Shown piece after piece: positions 1-9,730 of a stretch of DNA of 64,000 nucleotides (position 1 is the stretch's first letter; each line of letters starts with the position of its first letter). A program made the translations under genes and the position numbers. The notes under the pieces are model-generated. The model did not search any database and had not been told where the DNA came from. It saw nothing but the letters and a program-made list of their open reading frames with translations. This DNA comes from an uncultured Hungatella sp. (GTDB lineage: Bacteria > Bacillota > Clostridia > Lachnospirales > Lachnospiraceae): the NCBI GenBank assembly GCA_910579515.1, contig CAJTUV010000013.1:1-64000 (forward strand), given 5' to 3'.

Positions 1-37
1 TATTTATGAGGGGTTGTGGCACTTGCTTGATTCTTAA
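1..37 (+). other. possible 3' tail of a gene starting left of the window
   Basis: Frame 2 is open from the window edge and ends at TAA 35-37, reading IYEGLWHLLDS. A terminator-like hairpin follows 30 bases later, which is where the end of a gene would be expected. Eleven codons are too few to identify a family, so this is only a placeholder. Confidence 0.25.
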
Positions 38-67
38 AGTGTCAAAAACGAGATTGTACCATTTCAG

Positions 68-97
68 GGAAAGGAATGCAACCTTTCCTTTTCTTTG
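68..97 (+). terminator. intrinsic terminator of the upstream gene
   Basis: A 7-bp perfect stem (GGAAAGG 68-74 with CCTTTCC 82-88), a short loop and a T-rich tail. It separates whatever lies left of the window from the HAD gene at 170. The stem is short, so termination may be partial. Confidence 0.5.
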
Positions 98-169
98 AGA
101 TTGTGTTATGATAAATGACAAACTGCAACAATCTGGAATTACCATAGATAGAAACTGGAGATTAAGAAA

Positions 170-823
170 ATGAAATACACACTTGCAATTTTTGATTTAG
201 ACGGAACGATTTTAAATACTTTAGAGGACTTAACGGACAGTTTAAATGTGGCGTTAGAAAAGTCAGGGTATCCGAAACGGTCAATCGAAGAGGTTCGAAG
301 ATTTGTGGGAAATGGAATCTGGAAGCTGATGGAGCGGGGAGTGCCTTCTGGGACTGAAAAAAAAGCGGTGGAACAGGTACACAGAGATTTTACAGAGTAT
401 TATAAAAACCACTGTGCAGATAAGACAAGGCCATATCATGGCATCATGGAATTATTATGGACTATCCGAAAAGCGGGATGTAAGACTGCGGTGGTATCCA
501 ATAAGGCGGATTATGGGGTGCAGGAATTGTGCCGCCAGTATTTTGACGGACTGTTTGATGTGGCGGTAGGAGAGAGGGAAGGAATCTTGAAGAAACCGGC
601 GCCGGATTCTGTCAATGAAGTGCTGAAATGTCTTCAGGCAAAGAAGGAAGAGACCGTATATATTGGAGATTCCGAAGTGGATATTGAGACTGCGGCCAAT
701 GCAGGAATAGACCATATTATTGTGGAGTGGGGATTCAGAGAGCCGGAGTTTTTAAAAGAGAGAGGAGCCAGAGTTTTTGCGGCGGTTCCGGGGGATATTG
801 CGGATAGGATTCTTGGAGATTAA
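170..823 (+). CDS. HAD-family phosphatase, phosphoglycolate phosphatase-like
   Basis: A 217-residue cytoplasmic HAD hydrolase of subfamily I (Gph/PpaX type). Motif I DLDGT is near residues 9-13 with the nucleophile Asp at its start, motif II is VVSNK near 108, motif III is the Lys of KKPAPDSV, and motif IV is YIGDSEVDIETAANAG near 165. The segment between motifs I and II is a typical alpha-helical cap. Likely substrates are small phosphate esters such as 2-phosphoglycolate or sugar phosphates, and sequence alone cannot choose. The start has a GGAG ribosome-binding site 9 bases upstream. It is probably monocistronic or transcribed with the hemerythrin gene 64 bases downstream. Confidence 0.85.
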   Translation: MKYTLAIFDLDGTILNTLEDLTDSLNVALEKSGYPKRSIEEVRRFVGNGIWKLMERGVPSGTEKKAVEQVHRDFTEYYKNHCADKTRPYHGIMELLWTIRKAGCKTAVVSNKADYGVQELCRQYFDGLFDVAVGEREGILKKPAPDSVNEVLKCLQAKKEETVYIGDSEVDIETAANAGIDHIIVEWGFREPEFLKERGARVFAAVPGDIADRILGD

Positions 824-887
824 GAACAGATTCTTATGGGCATAATAGAATCATATTGGGGACAAAAGTTCAAAAGGAGTATAGGAA

Positions 888-1418
888 ATGGAAGACGGTG
901 TAGATCAGGGAATCATTGAGATTTTAAAAAACGAGCATCAGGAAATACTTCGATTTACTAAAGACTTAAGAAAGCAGTGCCTGCGCTTTATGGAATATGA
1001 TGAGATTCTTATGGAGAATTTTCGGCAGAATGTGGAGTTTATCCGCAGCTTTGCGGATAAAAGGCATTATCAGAAAGAGGAGAAGATTTTGTTTGCTGCC
1101 ATGGCGGAAAACTTAGGATTAGCGGCTGTAAAGCTGGTACGCAATGGGATGATGGTGGAGCATGATCTGGCCAGACTGGCCGTAAATAATCTGGAACAGG
1201 CTCTGAATCATTATGAGAAGCAGAAAGACTCAGAAAGTAAATTGGACATTCTGACCAGCGCTACCAGCTATTGCCGCCTTTTAGAGCGGCATTCGGAGAA
1301 GGAAAATCAGGTGGTCTTTCCTTTTGCCCAGAGAGGCCTCTCAACGGAAACCATGAAAAAACTAGATGAGGCGGCAGTGGAATATGAGCGTGCTTTTATA
1401 AAAATGCACGGGATTTAA
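888..1418 (+). CDS. hemerythrin-like HHE domain protein
   Basis: A 176-residue all-helical cytoplasmic protein with the ligand pattern of a bacterial hemerythrin: His17 (NEHQEI), His60 with Glu64 (RHYQKEE), His92 (EHDLAR) and His135 with Glu139 (RHSEKEN). These would hold a di-iron centre that binds oxygen or handles reactive oxygen or nitrogen species. It resembles stand-alone HHE proteins of gut clostridia. The start has AAAAGGAG upstream. Its TAA overlaps the stop of the convergent 4Fe-4S gene by 3-4 bases, so the two transcripts run into each other and no terminator fits between them. Confidence 0.85.
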   Translation: MEDGVDQGIIEILKNEHQEILRFTKDLRKQCLRFMEYDEILMENFRQNVEFIRSFADKRHYQKEEKILFAAMAENLGLAAVKLVRNGMMVEHDLARLAVNNLEQALNHYEKQKDSESKLDILTSATSYCRLLERHSEKENQVVFPFAQRGLSTETMKKLDEAAVEYERAFIKMHGI

Positions 1419-2239
1419 TGGGACGATACCCGACGCCCTAGAGCGCAGGTAGGACACTTTCCGATACATGCGCCGCATTGGACACATTCCCGATCGCCAA
1501 CGCGCTTCACATCAAGCTTGCATGTAGTTACACAAATGCTGCAGCCAGTACATTTTTCTTGATCCACCTGGATATTCATGATAGCGGTCTTGTGAAAAAG
1601 GGAGTAAAAGGCTCCCAAAGGGCATAAAAAGCGGCAGAAGCTGCGGAACAGGAAAACAGACGAAATTAAAATAACCGCTAAAACGCCGGTTTTCCATAGA
1701 AATAATTTTCCGGCCAGGGCACGGATCTGGCTGTCTACTGTGACGAAAAACAGTCCGCCTTCTAAAGTTCCCACAGGACAGATATATTTGCAAAAGCCCG
1801 GAACAGCATAAGTCAGCGGAATGACAATCACAAAGAGGACAAGAATCACATATTTGAGAAGAGAAAGCCTTCTGGTCCACTGGCTTTTACCTGCCTTCTT
1901 GGTGGGAAGTTTGTAAAGAAGCTCCTGAACCAATCCGAAGGGGCAGAGAAATCCGCAGATTACTCTTCCAAAAACAACGCCTAAAAGGAGCATGACTCCC
2001 AACATATAATAAGGAAACTTGTATTTGGAGGAGACCAGCGCGGTTTGAAAGCTTCCCAAAGGACATGCGCCAACAGCTCCCGGGCAGGAGTAGCAGTTTA
2101 GCCCGGGAACGCATACGCCCTTTACAGAGCCCTGGTAAATCGTACCGTTTGCAAATCCTTTAAAATTGCAGTTATATAAAACTGCACAGATGACCTGAAT
2201 CAGTTTGCGTCGGGTTTCCCCCAGAATAGAAATCTTCAT
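1415..2239 (-). CDS. membrane 4Fe-4S binding protein, NapH/CcdA-partner type
   Basis: About 274 residues with five or so membrane helices and Cys motifs on both sides. There are two in-membrane CxxxCP-type motifs (CGFLCPFG, CRFLCPLG) and a C-terminal two-cluster ferredoxin domain (CTGCSICVTTC; CVQCGACIGKCP). Such proteins pass electrons across or along the membrane, as NapH, YccM and RnfC-like proteins do. I start it at ATG 2239, which overlaps the stop of the upstream 50-residue gene (TGATG), although the frame stays open to 2257. It is the last gene of the tlpA operon. The likely role, inferred from context, is supplying reductant to the thioredoxin-like lipoprotein. An N-terminal Cys-rich segment (CVPGLNCYSCPGAVGAC) is also typical. 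Confidence 0.85.
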   Translation of the reverse strand: MKISILGETRRKLIQVICAVLYNCNFKGFANGTIYQGSVKGVCVPGLNCYSCPGAVGACPLGSFQTALVSSKYKFPYYMLGVMLLLGVVFGRVICGFLCPFGLVQELLYKLPTKKAGKSQWTRRLSLLKYVILVLFVIVIPLTYAVPGFCKYICPVGTLEGGLFFVTVDSQIRALAGKLFLWKTGVLAVILISSVFLFRSFCRFLCPLGAFYSLFHKTAIMNIQVDQEKCTGCSICVTTCKLDVKRVGDRECVQCGACIGKCPTCALGRRVSSH

Positions 2240-2391
2240 CAGCCAATACCAATACACTCATAGCAGATGCGAATCGCCTTATTTCTGACCTGGGCAAAAC
2301 CGTTTTGATTTATGCCTGCCAGAAGCAGCAAAACCGCAGCTATCAGCAGCCCTTTCGAAAAATATGCCTGTCTTTTTTTCTCTTTGTTCAA
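2239..2391 (-). CDS. CD1871A-type CXXC micro-protein (50 residues, TTG start)
   Basis: A small gene lying between tlpA and the 4Fe-4S gene. It starts with TTG at 2391, preceded by AAAGGAGG seven bases upstream inside the tlpA 3' end, and stops at TGA 2241-2239, where the next gene begins. The product has a basic N-terminus, one membrane helix (residues 14-26) and the ending NKAIRICYECIGIG. That C-terminal KAI-x-IC-x-ECIGIG signature is typical of the CD1871A-family CXXC proteins found beside TlpA and 4Fe-4S proteins in Clostridia. Function is unknown. The CxxC and gene order suggest a redox or metal role in the same membrane electron path. Confidence 0.8.
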   Translation of the reverse strand: MNKEKKRQAYFSKGLLIAAVLLLLAGINQNGFAQVRNKAIRICYECIGIG

Positions 2392-2393
2392 AC

Positions 2394-2975
2394 TTACTCC
2401 TCCTTTAAAGCCGCATCTACTGCTTTTTTATATTCCTGGTACTGAGTTTCGGCATCTCTGGCGCCGATATAAGTTTTCTTTACCGAACCGTCTTTACCGA
2501 TAATCAAAGTATAGGGAATCCCGTTGGTAGGATATTTCTGGCTGATTTCTCCTGCTTCATCATAAGCGATGGGAAACGTATATTCTGAATCAGCCACAAA
2601 CTGGTCTACCGTACTTTTTTCTTCCATACAATTTATGGCCAAGATAGCCACATCCTCTTTATCATAGTCCTGATATAACCGTTCAAACGCAGGCATCTCC
2701 GCCACACAGGGGCCGCACCAGGTAGCCCAGAAATTCAAAAGAACCACCTTGCCGCTTTGCTCAGACAGAAGAAAACTGCTTCCGTCATTGACCTCTGCTG
2801 TGAAATCGGGAGCTGTATTCTCGTTTTTCTCTTCTGTGTCTTTTGTCTCCTCCTGGCGTGATTCTGTTTTTGGAGCAGACTGCTTACCATTGCATCCACA
2901 AGCGAAAATAGAAATGGTCAAAGCCAGCCCAATAAATTTTCCTATGGTGTGTTTTCTTTTAGATTTTGCTTTCAT
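2394..2975 (-). CDS. TlpA/ResA-like thioredoxin-fold lipoprotein
   Basis: A 193-residue extracytoplasmic thiol-disulfide protein. The N-terminus is basic, then hydrophobic (residues 11-25), then CGC with a lipobox-like IFAC, so Cys26 is probably lipidated. A Ser/Glu/Lys linker follows, then the thioredoxin fold with active site WCGPC (Cys87, Cys90) and the cis-Pro segment NGIPYTLIIG. It resembles ResA/TlpA reductases. ATG 2975 has GGAG nine bases upstream and gives a normal signal sequence; a start at 2990 is possible but less likely. It leads a three-gene operon with the CXXC micro-protein and the membrane 4Fe-4S protein. Confidence 0.87.
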   Translation of the reverse strand: MKAKSKRKHTIGKFIGLALTISIFACGCNGKQSAPKTESRQEETKDTEEKNENTAPDFTAEVNDGSSFLLSEQSGKVVLLNFWATWCGPCVAEMPAFERLYQDYDKEDVAILAINCMEEKSTVDQFVADSEYTFPIAYDEAGEISQKYPTNGIPYTLIIGKDGSVKKTYIGARDAETQYQEYKKAVDAALKEE

Positions 2976-3147
2976 ACACGATCTCTCCATCTATTTATTC
3001 CATCTGTTTGGTTCTACTATTTTAACACAGACCTTGAAAGAATTCTATGAAATATTGCGAAAATTTCTTTTCCTGCTTTTTTTATGCTCGCCTCAGTGAG
3101 TTGCAGCCGCTACAACGTACAGAGGTGCGGTTATCCTGTATTCATAC

Positions 3148-3176
3148 TTGACACTGTGACAGATTTGTAATAAAAT
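3148..3176 (+). promoter_or_regulatory. sigma-A promoter of the HPr gene
   Basis: TTGACA 3148-3153 and TAAAAT 3171-3176 with a 17-base spacer. It lies 52 bases before the HPr start, where AAGGAGAA provides the ribosome-binding site. Confidence 0.75.
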
Positions 3177-3227
3177 TTTACATATGAGGGTTATATTATT
3201 TTATTAAGGATAAGGAGAACAAGGATT

Positions 3228-3494
3228 ATGGTTACCAAGACATTGACTGTAGTAAATCCATCTGGACTTCATTTAAGACCAGCGGGAGTGTTGTCCCAGA
3301 CTGCTATGAAGTTTAAGAGCGATGTCATTATTGAGTGTGGCGAAAAAAGAATTATTGCAAAGAGCGTGCTGAATGTAATGGCTGCCGGCATTAAGAGCGG
3401 CACAGAGATTACACTGATTTGTGACGGTGAGGATGAGGCAGAGGCTTTAAAGACGATCTCTGAGGCTGTTGAGTCTGGTCTTGGCGAGATGTAA
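3228..3494 (+). CDS. ptsH: phosphocarrier protein HPr
   Basis: An 88-residue cytoplasmic phosphocarrier of the sugar phosphotransferase system. His15 lies in GLHLRPA and is phosphorylated by enzyme I. Ser46 lies in AKSVLNVMAAG, the site used by HPr kinase in Gram-positive bacteria to signal carbon-catabolite repression. Both residues fall at the canonical numbers. No ptsI is adjacent: the gene has its own promoter and a terminator follows, so it is monocistronic. Some clostridial HPr-like proteins serve only regulation, and nothing here separates the two roles. Confidence 0.88.
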   Translation: MVTKTLTVVNPSGLHLRPAGVLSQTAMKFKSDVIIECGEKRIIAKSVLNVMAAGIKSGTEITLICDGEDEAEALKTISEAVESGLGEM

Positions 3495-3519
3495 AAACTG
3501 TGCAAACGTGGGATTAAGG

Positions 3520-3555
3520 AGGGCTGTTGTGAGCAAATTCCGATAGCCCTTTTTG
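3520..3555 (+). terminator. terminator after the HPr gene
   Basis: Stem AGGGCT 3520-3525 with AGCCCT 3545-3550, about 19-base loop, then TTTTT. Only 6 bp, but well placed 25 bases after the stop. Confidence 0.55.
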
Positions 3556-3614
3556 TGATGCGGCCGGTTAGTTGAGGTCTGGCGATTAAGCATGGAAAAG
3601 ATTTATAAAAATGC

Positions 3615-3642
3615 TTGACTTTTCTTTTTCATATGTTAAAAT
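3615..3642 (+). promoter_or_regulatory. promoter of the pheST T-box transcript
   Basis: TTGACT 3615-3620 and TAAAAT 3637-3642, spacer 16. Transcription would begin near 3650, just before the T-box leader. Confidence 0.65.
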
Positions 3643-3651
3643 CAATAGCAG

Positions 3652-3930
3652 GTTTTATATAAGAAAAGCTGTGAAAGCGTTAGTAGAAGTTCATGATTCT
3701 GCCAGAGAAAAGGAATCACCGGCTGGAAGTTCCTTTCAGTTCCCATGATGCTTTGAAGTTCCCGCTGGAGCTGCGCAGTTGAAATAGTCTGGGTTTTTTA
3801 TGGCCCAAGATAAAGTAGGTTGCGACGTAGATGCACGTTACGCATAGAGAGAGCCTCAATTATATTGCAGGAATCAGGGTGGTACCGCGAGAATAGTCGT
3901 CCCTTCGTGAATGTCGAAGGGGCGTTTTTT
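3652..3930 (+). promoter_or_regulatory. T-box riboswitch, phenylalanine-specific
   Basis: A long leader ahead of pheS with the features of a tRNA-sensing T-box: an AGTA element near 3680 on the 5' side of stem I, a likely specifier codon TTC (Phe) at 3759-3761 on the 3' side, the conserved T-box segment AATCAGGGTGGTACCGCG (3872-3889), and the overlapping terminator at 3898-3930. Uncharged tRNA-Phe should pair with the GGTACC-containing bulge, stabilise the antiterminator and switch on pheST. The stretch 3495-3986 carries no protein gene: it holds the HPr terminator, this promoter and the leader. Confidence 0.93.
3898..3930 (+). terminator. T-box attenuator terminator
   Basis: Arms CGTCCCTTCG (3898-3907) and CGAAGGGGCG (3915-3924) pair with one G-U, followed by six T. 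The 5' arm competes with antiterminator pairing of the T-box element just upstream. Confidence 0.9.
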
Positions 3931-3986
3931 ATTTTGCAGGAACTGAAAGTGATAAAAGAAACACGGAAAGGAAAAAGGAGACTAAG

Positions 3987-5006
3987 ATGAGAGAAAAGCT
4001 GGAAAAAATCAAGGAAGAGGCGCTGAGACAGATTGAAGGCTCGGAAGCCTTGGAGCGGTTAAATGAAATTCGGGTGGCATATTTGGGAAAAAAGGGAGAA
4101 TTGACCAGCGTTTTAAAGAGCATGAAGGACGTTGCGCCGGAGGATCGCCCCAAAGTGGGACAGATGGTCAATGACGCCAGAGCGGTCATTGAGGCAAAAC
4201 TGGAGGAGAGCAAAAATTCTCTGGCCAGGAGAATCAGAGAGGAGCAGTTAAAGGCAGAGGTGATTGACGTGACTCTTCCGGCTAAAAGAAACAGCGTGGG
4301 CCACAGCCATCCCAATGCCATCGCCTTAGACGAGGTAGAGCGGATCTTTATCGGCATGGGCTATGAGGTGGTGGAAGGACCGGAGATTGAGTATGACGAG
4401 TACAATTTTACCAAGCTGAATATTCCTCCGAACCATCCCGCCAAAGATGAGCAGGACACTTTCTATATCAACAAAGAGATTGTGCTCAGGACTCAGACGT
4501 CTCCTGTTCAGGCGCGCACCATGGAAAAGGGAAAACTGCCGATTCGCATGATTTCTCCAGGCAGAGTGTTCCGTTCTGACGAGGTGGACGCCACGCATTC
4601 TCCCTCCTTCCATCAGGTAGAGGGTCTGGTGATTGACAAAAATATTACCTTTGCGGACTTGAAGGGGACTTTGGCGGAGTTTGCCAGAGAGCTGTTTGGA
4701 GAGGAGACAAAGGTAAAGTTCCGTCCTCACCATTTCCCGTTTACAGAGCCCAGCGCGGAGATGGATGTAAGCTGCTTTAAATGCGGCGGCAAGGGGTGTC
4801 GGTTCTGTAAGGGAACCGGATGGATTGAGATTCTGGGATGCGGTATGGTTCATCCCCACGTTTTTGAAATGTGCGGTATTGACCCAGACAAGTATACTGG
4901 CTTTGCTTTCGGCATGGGTCTGGAGCGCATTGCCCTTTTAAAATATGAGATTGACGATATGAGACTGTTATATGAGAATGATATCAGACTTTTAAGACAA
5001 TTCTGA
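3987..5006 (+). CDS. pheS: phenylalanyl-tRNA synthetase alpha subunit
   Basis: A 339-residue subunit of the cytoplasmic alpha2-beta2 enzyme that attaches Phe to tRNA-Phe. An N-terminal coiled-coil tRNA-contact arm (about 1-90) precedes a class II catalytic core with motif 2 (FRSDEVDATHSPSFHQVEG, about 196) and motif 3 (GMGLERIALLKY, about 316). A Cys cluster, CFKCGGKGCRFCKGTGW, near 250 is shared by many bacterial PheS. Length is normal. The start follows AAAGGAG. The T-box upstream controls it and pheT follows 60 bases later. Confidence 0.97.
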   Translation: MREKLEKIKEEALRQIEGSEALERLNEIRVAYLGKKGELTSVLKSMKDVAPEDRPKVGQMVNDARAVIEAKLEESKNSLARRIREEQLKAEVIDVTLPAKRNSVGHSHPNAIALDEVERIFIGMGYEVVEGPEIEYDEYNFTKLNIPPNHPAKDEQDTFYINKEIVLRTQTSPVQARTMEKGKLPIRMISPGRVFRSDEVDATHSPSFHQVEGLVIDKNITFADLKGTLAEFARELFGEETKVKFRPHHFPFTEPSAEMDVSCFKCGGKGCRFCKGTGWIEILGCGMVHPHVFEMCGIDPDKYTGFAFGMGLERIALLKYEIDDMRLLYENDIRLLRQF

Positions 5007-5066
5007 TTTATATTTCTAAGGGCAGCCAGCTTAAATGAGGAGAGAAAAAGGAGAATAGAGGAGATC

Positions 5067-7487
5067 ATGAATACAGCATTATCATGGATTAAAGCATACG
5101 TTCCAGACCTGGAAGTTACAGCGCAGGAATACACAGACGCCATGACCTTGACAGGGACCAAGGTGGAAGGATATGAACGTCTGGATAAGAATCTGGAGAA
5201 GATTGTGGTGGGCCAGATTGAGAAGATAGAGCGCCATCCGGATGCGGATAAACTGGTGGTATGCCAGGTAAATATCGGCCACAAGGTGATCCAGATTGTC
5301 ACAGGAGCGCCGAATGTGCAGGAGGGACAGAAGGTTCCTGTGGTTTTAGACGGCGGAAAGGTGGCCGGAGGCCACGACGGAGGGCCGCTGCCAGAGGAAG
5401 GAATCTTGATTAAAAAGGGAAAATTAAGGGGCGTTGAATCTGACGGCATGATGTGCTCCATTGAGGAGCTGGGTTCTTCACGGGATATGTATCCAAAAGC
5501 GCCAGAAGAGGGCATTTACATTTTTCCAGAGGATACTCCCATAGGAGCGGACGCTGTGGAGGTTCTGGGCCTTCATGACGTGGTGTTCGAATATGAGATT
5601 ACTTCTAACCGTGTGGACTGCTACAGTGTGGTGGGAATCGCAAGGGAGGCGGCGGCAACCTTTGACAAACCCTTCGTTCCTCCGGTGATAAAAGCTACGG
5701 GAAATACAGAAGACATTCACGATTATCTGAAGGTGAGCGTGGAGGACACAGACCTTTGTCCCCGTTACTGCGCCCGCATGGTGAAAAATATTAAGCTGGC
5801 TCCGTCGCCGGAGTGGATGCAAAGACGTCTGGCAGCCAGCGGTATCCGTCCCATCAACAATATTGTGGATATTACCAACTATGTGATGGAAGAATATGGA
5901 CAGCCTATGCACGCTTATGACTTTGAGCTGATTGCAGGTCATGAGATTGTGGTGAAAAGGGCAAAGGAGGGAGATACTTTTCAGACCCTGGACGGACAGG
6001 AGCGCAAGCTGGATGGAGACGTGCTGATGATTCACGATGGAGAGCGGGAAGTGGGCATCGCCGGAATCATGGGAGGCGAAAATTCTAAGATTACAGACGA
6101 TGTAAAGACCATGGTGTTTGAGGCGGCCTGCTTTGACGGAACTAATATCCGTCTGTCTGCTAAAAGAATCGGTCTGAGGACCGAAGCTTCAGGAAAATTT
6201 GAGAAGGGACTTGATCCAGAAAACGCAGAAACTGCCATCAACCGCGCCTGTCAGCTCATTGAGGAGCTGGGAGCAGGAGAGGTGGTAGGCGGTATTCTTG
6301 ACGTGTATCCTCAAAAAAAGGATCAAAGACGGATTCCTTTTGACCCAGAAAAGATTAACCAGCTTTTAGGGACTCAGATAGGGGAAGCGGAGATGCTTGG
6401 GTATTTTAAGAAGCTGGATTTAGGCTTTGATGAGGCGGCCAGAGAGGTGCTTGTTCCTTCCTTCCGACAGGATTTGGAGCGTTTGGCGGATATTGCCGAG
6501 GAGGTGGCACGTTTCTTCGGGTATGACAATATTCCCACCACGCTTCCTTCTGGAGAGGCTACCATGGGCGGATTGTCCTATAAGCTTCAGGTGGAGCAGA
6601 CGGCCAGGGAGACAGCCCAGTGCTGCGGTTTCAGCCAGAGCATGACCTACTCCTTTGAGAGTCCCAAGGCGTTTGACAAATTACGGATCCCTGTGGAATC
6701 TGATCTTCGGAAAGCCGTGGAGATTTTAAACCCTTTAGGCGAGGACTTCAGTATCATGAGAACCGTTCCGCTAAATGGAATGCTGACTTCTCTTGCCACC
6801 AACTATAGCCGTAGAAATAAAGAGGTACGTCTTTATGAGCTGGCCAATGTATATCTGCCAAAAAGTCTTCCTCTGACCGAGCTTCCTGACGAGAGAATGC
6901 AGTTTGTTCTGGGAGCTTACGGCAACATGGATTTCTTTGTGATGAAAGGCGTTGTGGAAGAATTTTTTGACAAGGCAGGCATGAAGAGAAAGGTTCACTA
7001 TGACCCACAGGCAGGAAAAGAGTATCTACATCCAGGACGTCAGGCCAACATTGTATACGAGGGGCAGGTGGTCGGATATCTGGGAGAGATTCATCCAGAC
7101 GTTGCAGACAATTATAAGATTGGGGAAAAGACCTATGTGGCCGTGCTGGATATGCCGAGCGTTCAAAGGTTCACCACCTTTGAACGGAAATATGAGGGAA
7201 TCGCCAAGTACCCAACCATGTCCAGAGATATCAGTATGGTAGTTCCAAAGAATATTCTGGTGGGACAGATTGAGGATGTGATTGTACAGCGGAGCGGCAA
7301 AATTTTGGAAAGCTGTCAGCTGTTTGACATCTATGAAGGCGCACAGATTCTGTCTGGATATAAATCTGTGGCTTACTCCATCACGTTCAGGGCAAAAGAT
7401 CACACCTTGGAGGACAAAGAGGTGAATGCCGTTATGGAGAAAATTCTTCATGGACTTCGTCAGATGGGAATTGAATTGAGAGCATAG
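5067..7487 (+). CDS. pheT: phenylalanyl-tRNA synthetase beta subunit
   Basis: An 806-residue beta subunit with the full bacterial architecture: an N-terminal tRNA-binding (OB/EMAP-like) domain at about 40-150 containing HPDADKLVVCQV, the B3/B4 editing domain (about 210-385) that removes mischarged Tyr, the B5 domain (about 405-480), a catalytic-like core, and the C-terminal ferredoxin-fold anticodon-binding domain from about 715 (KYPTMSRDISMVV). No truncation or frameshift is seen. It shares the T-box transcript with pheS, and a hairpin directly after the stop probably ends it. Confidence 0.97.
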   Translation: MNTALSWIKAYVPDLEVTAQEYTDAMTLTGTKVEGYERLDKNLEKIVVGQIEKIERHPDADKLVVCQVNIGHKVIQIVTGAPNVQEGQKVPVVLDGGKVAGGHDGGPLPEEGILIKKGKLRGVESDGMMCSIEELGSSRDMYPKAPEEGIYIFPEDTPIGADAVEVLGLHDVVFEYEITSNRVDCYSVVGIAREAAATFDKPFVPPVIKATGNTEDIHDYLKVSVEDTDLCPRYCARMVKNIKLAPSPEWMQRRLAASGIRPINNIVDITNYVMEEYGQPMHAYDFELIAGHEIVVKRAKEGDTFQTLDGQERKLDGDVLMIHDGEREVGIAGIMGGENSKITDDVKTMVFEAACFDGTNIRLSAKRIGLRTEASGKFEKGLDPENAETAINRACQLIEELGAGEVVGGILDVYPQKKDQRRIPFDPEKINQLLGTQIGEAEMLGYFKKLDLGFDEAAREVLVPSFRQDLERLADIAEEVARFFGYDNIPTTLPSGEATMGGLSYKLQVEQTARETAQCCGFSQSMTYSFESPKAFDKLRIPVESDLRKAVEILNPLGEDFSIMRTVPLNGMLTSLATNYSRRNKEVRLYELANVYLPKSLPLTELPDERMQFVLGAYGNMDFFVMKGVVEEFFDKAGMKRKVHYDPQAGKEYLHPGRQANIVYEGQVVGYLGEIHPDVADNYKIGEKTYVAVLDMPSVQRFTTFERKYEGIAKYPTMSRDISMVVPKNILVGQIEDVIVQRSGKILESCQLFDIYEGAQILSGYKSVAYSITFRAKDHTLEDKEVNAVMEKILHGLRQMGIELRA

Positions 7488-7504
7488 GGCGCATGATTTT
7501 TTTG

Positions 7505-8830
<1,326 letters not shown>

Positions 8831-8844
8831 TTGGACAAAACAGG

Positions 8845-8893
8845 AGAGCGACTACGAAGTACTCTGGGAAACTTGTAGTCGCTCTTCATTTTT
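8845..8893. terminator. shared terminator between eno and the convergent HAD gene
   Basis: Perfect 11-bp stem AGAGCGACTAC 8845-8855 with GTAGTCGCTCT 8875-8885, then TCATTTTT on the plus strand. It sits between the two facing genes; the reverse side has fewer T. Confidence 0.85.
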
Positions 8894-9730
8894 CTACTCC
8901 AGCAGCCCTAACCGTTCAAACGCTTTATACAACCCGTCCTGTTCCACCCCGTCGGTTACCTCGTCAGCCATGGCCTTAATTTCGGCCCCGCCATTTCCCA
9001 TTGCCACCCCGTAGCTGCAATACTTCAGCATAGGGATGTCAATTTTTGCATCGCCGAAGGCTATGGTGTCTTTGATGTCAGCGTGGAGATGGCAAAGGAG
9101 TGCATCAATGGCTGCTGCTTTATCAAGATCCTTGACTCCAAGATCTCCAAACAGGGCCTCTTCGTCCTTTCCGCCCCAGACTCCGGCCTTTAAATCAGGG
9201 AAGGCGGCCTTTGCATCCAGATAATCCTGATAGCTGGACAAGACAAAGCTTACCTTATTTATATCGTCCCGATACAGCGTTTCGCCGAAAATCATGTCTG
9301 GAAATGCAGACCGCACCGTGATCTTTGGGGCATTGTCACGCTCTTTTCGCTTGCTGTAGAGACGGATAGCGGGAAGGGCGGCTGTTTCAAAGTTTTCGCT
9401 TGCAAACAGGCCGTTGTTGCTCTCCAGATAAAATTCCAGGCCGCGGCTGTGAAGCCAGTCAACAATTCTTTTGCATTGCTCAGGCGTAATCAGACGGTGG
9501 AGCACCACCTGCCCCTTGTCCTCTACATAGCTTCCGTTTCCGCCGATCATGCCGTCCAGACCGATATCCCAAAGATAGGGATAGACTTCCGCCTTGCTTC
9601 TTCCTGTACAGATATAAACCCGATGGCCTTTTTCGCGGGCCTGGCGGACGGCGGTTACAGCGGACTCAGGTAAGCATCCTTCATAGTCTACTAACGTCCC
9701 GTCTACGTCTAAGAAGATAATTTTTTTCAT
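8894..9730 (-). CDS. Cof-type HAD phosphatase
   Basis: A 278-residue HAD hydrolase of the Cof/IIB subfamily. Motif I FLDVDGTLVDYEG is at residues 5-17, motif II ICTGRSKAEVYP near 40, a IIB-type cap follows, and the C-terminal motif is AFGDAKIDIPMLKYC near 221, then GVAMGNG. It acts on sugar phosphates or nucleotide-type phosphates in the cytoplasm; the substrate is not deducible. Its ATG overlaps the stop of the upstream MFS gene by 4 bases, so the two are co-translated and may handle the same imported compound. Confidence 0.88.
   Translation of the reverse strand: MKKIIFLDVDGTLVDYEGCLPESAVTAVRQAREKGHRVYICTGRSKAEVYPYLWDIGLDGMIGGNGSYVEDKGQVVLHRLITPEQCKRIVDWLHSRGLEFYLESNNGLFASENFETAALPAIRLYSKRKERDNAPKITVRSAFPDMIFGETLYRDDINKVSFVLSSYQDYLDAKAAFPDLKAGVWGGKDEEALFGDLGVKDLDKAAAIDALLCHLHADIKDTIAFGDAKIDIPMLKYCSYGVAMGNGGAEIKAMADEVTDGVEQDGLYKAFERLGLLE

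Noticed and set aside
3..98. A 31-codon frame starting with ATG at 6
   Set aside because: It runs through the terminator-like hairpin at 68-97, has no ribosome-binding site and shows no motif.
5478..6035. A 185-codon reverse open frame opposite pheT
   Set aside because: Antisense to a highly conserved gene; the His/Cys-rich composition is what reverse frames of such codons produce.
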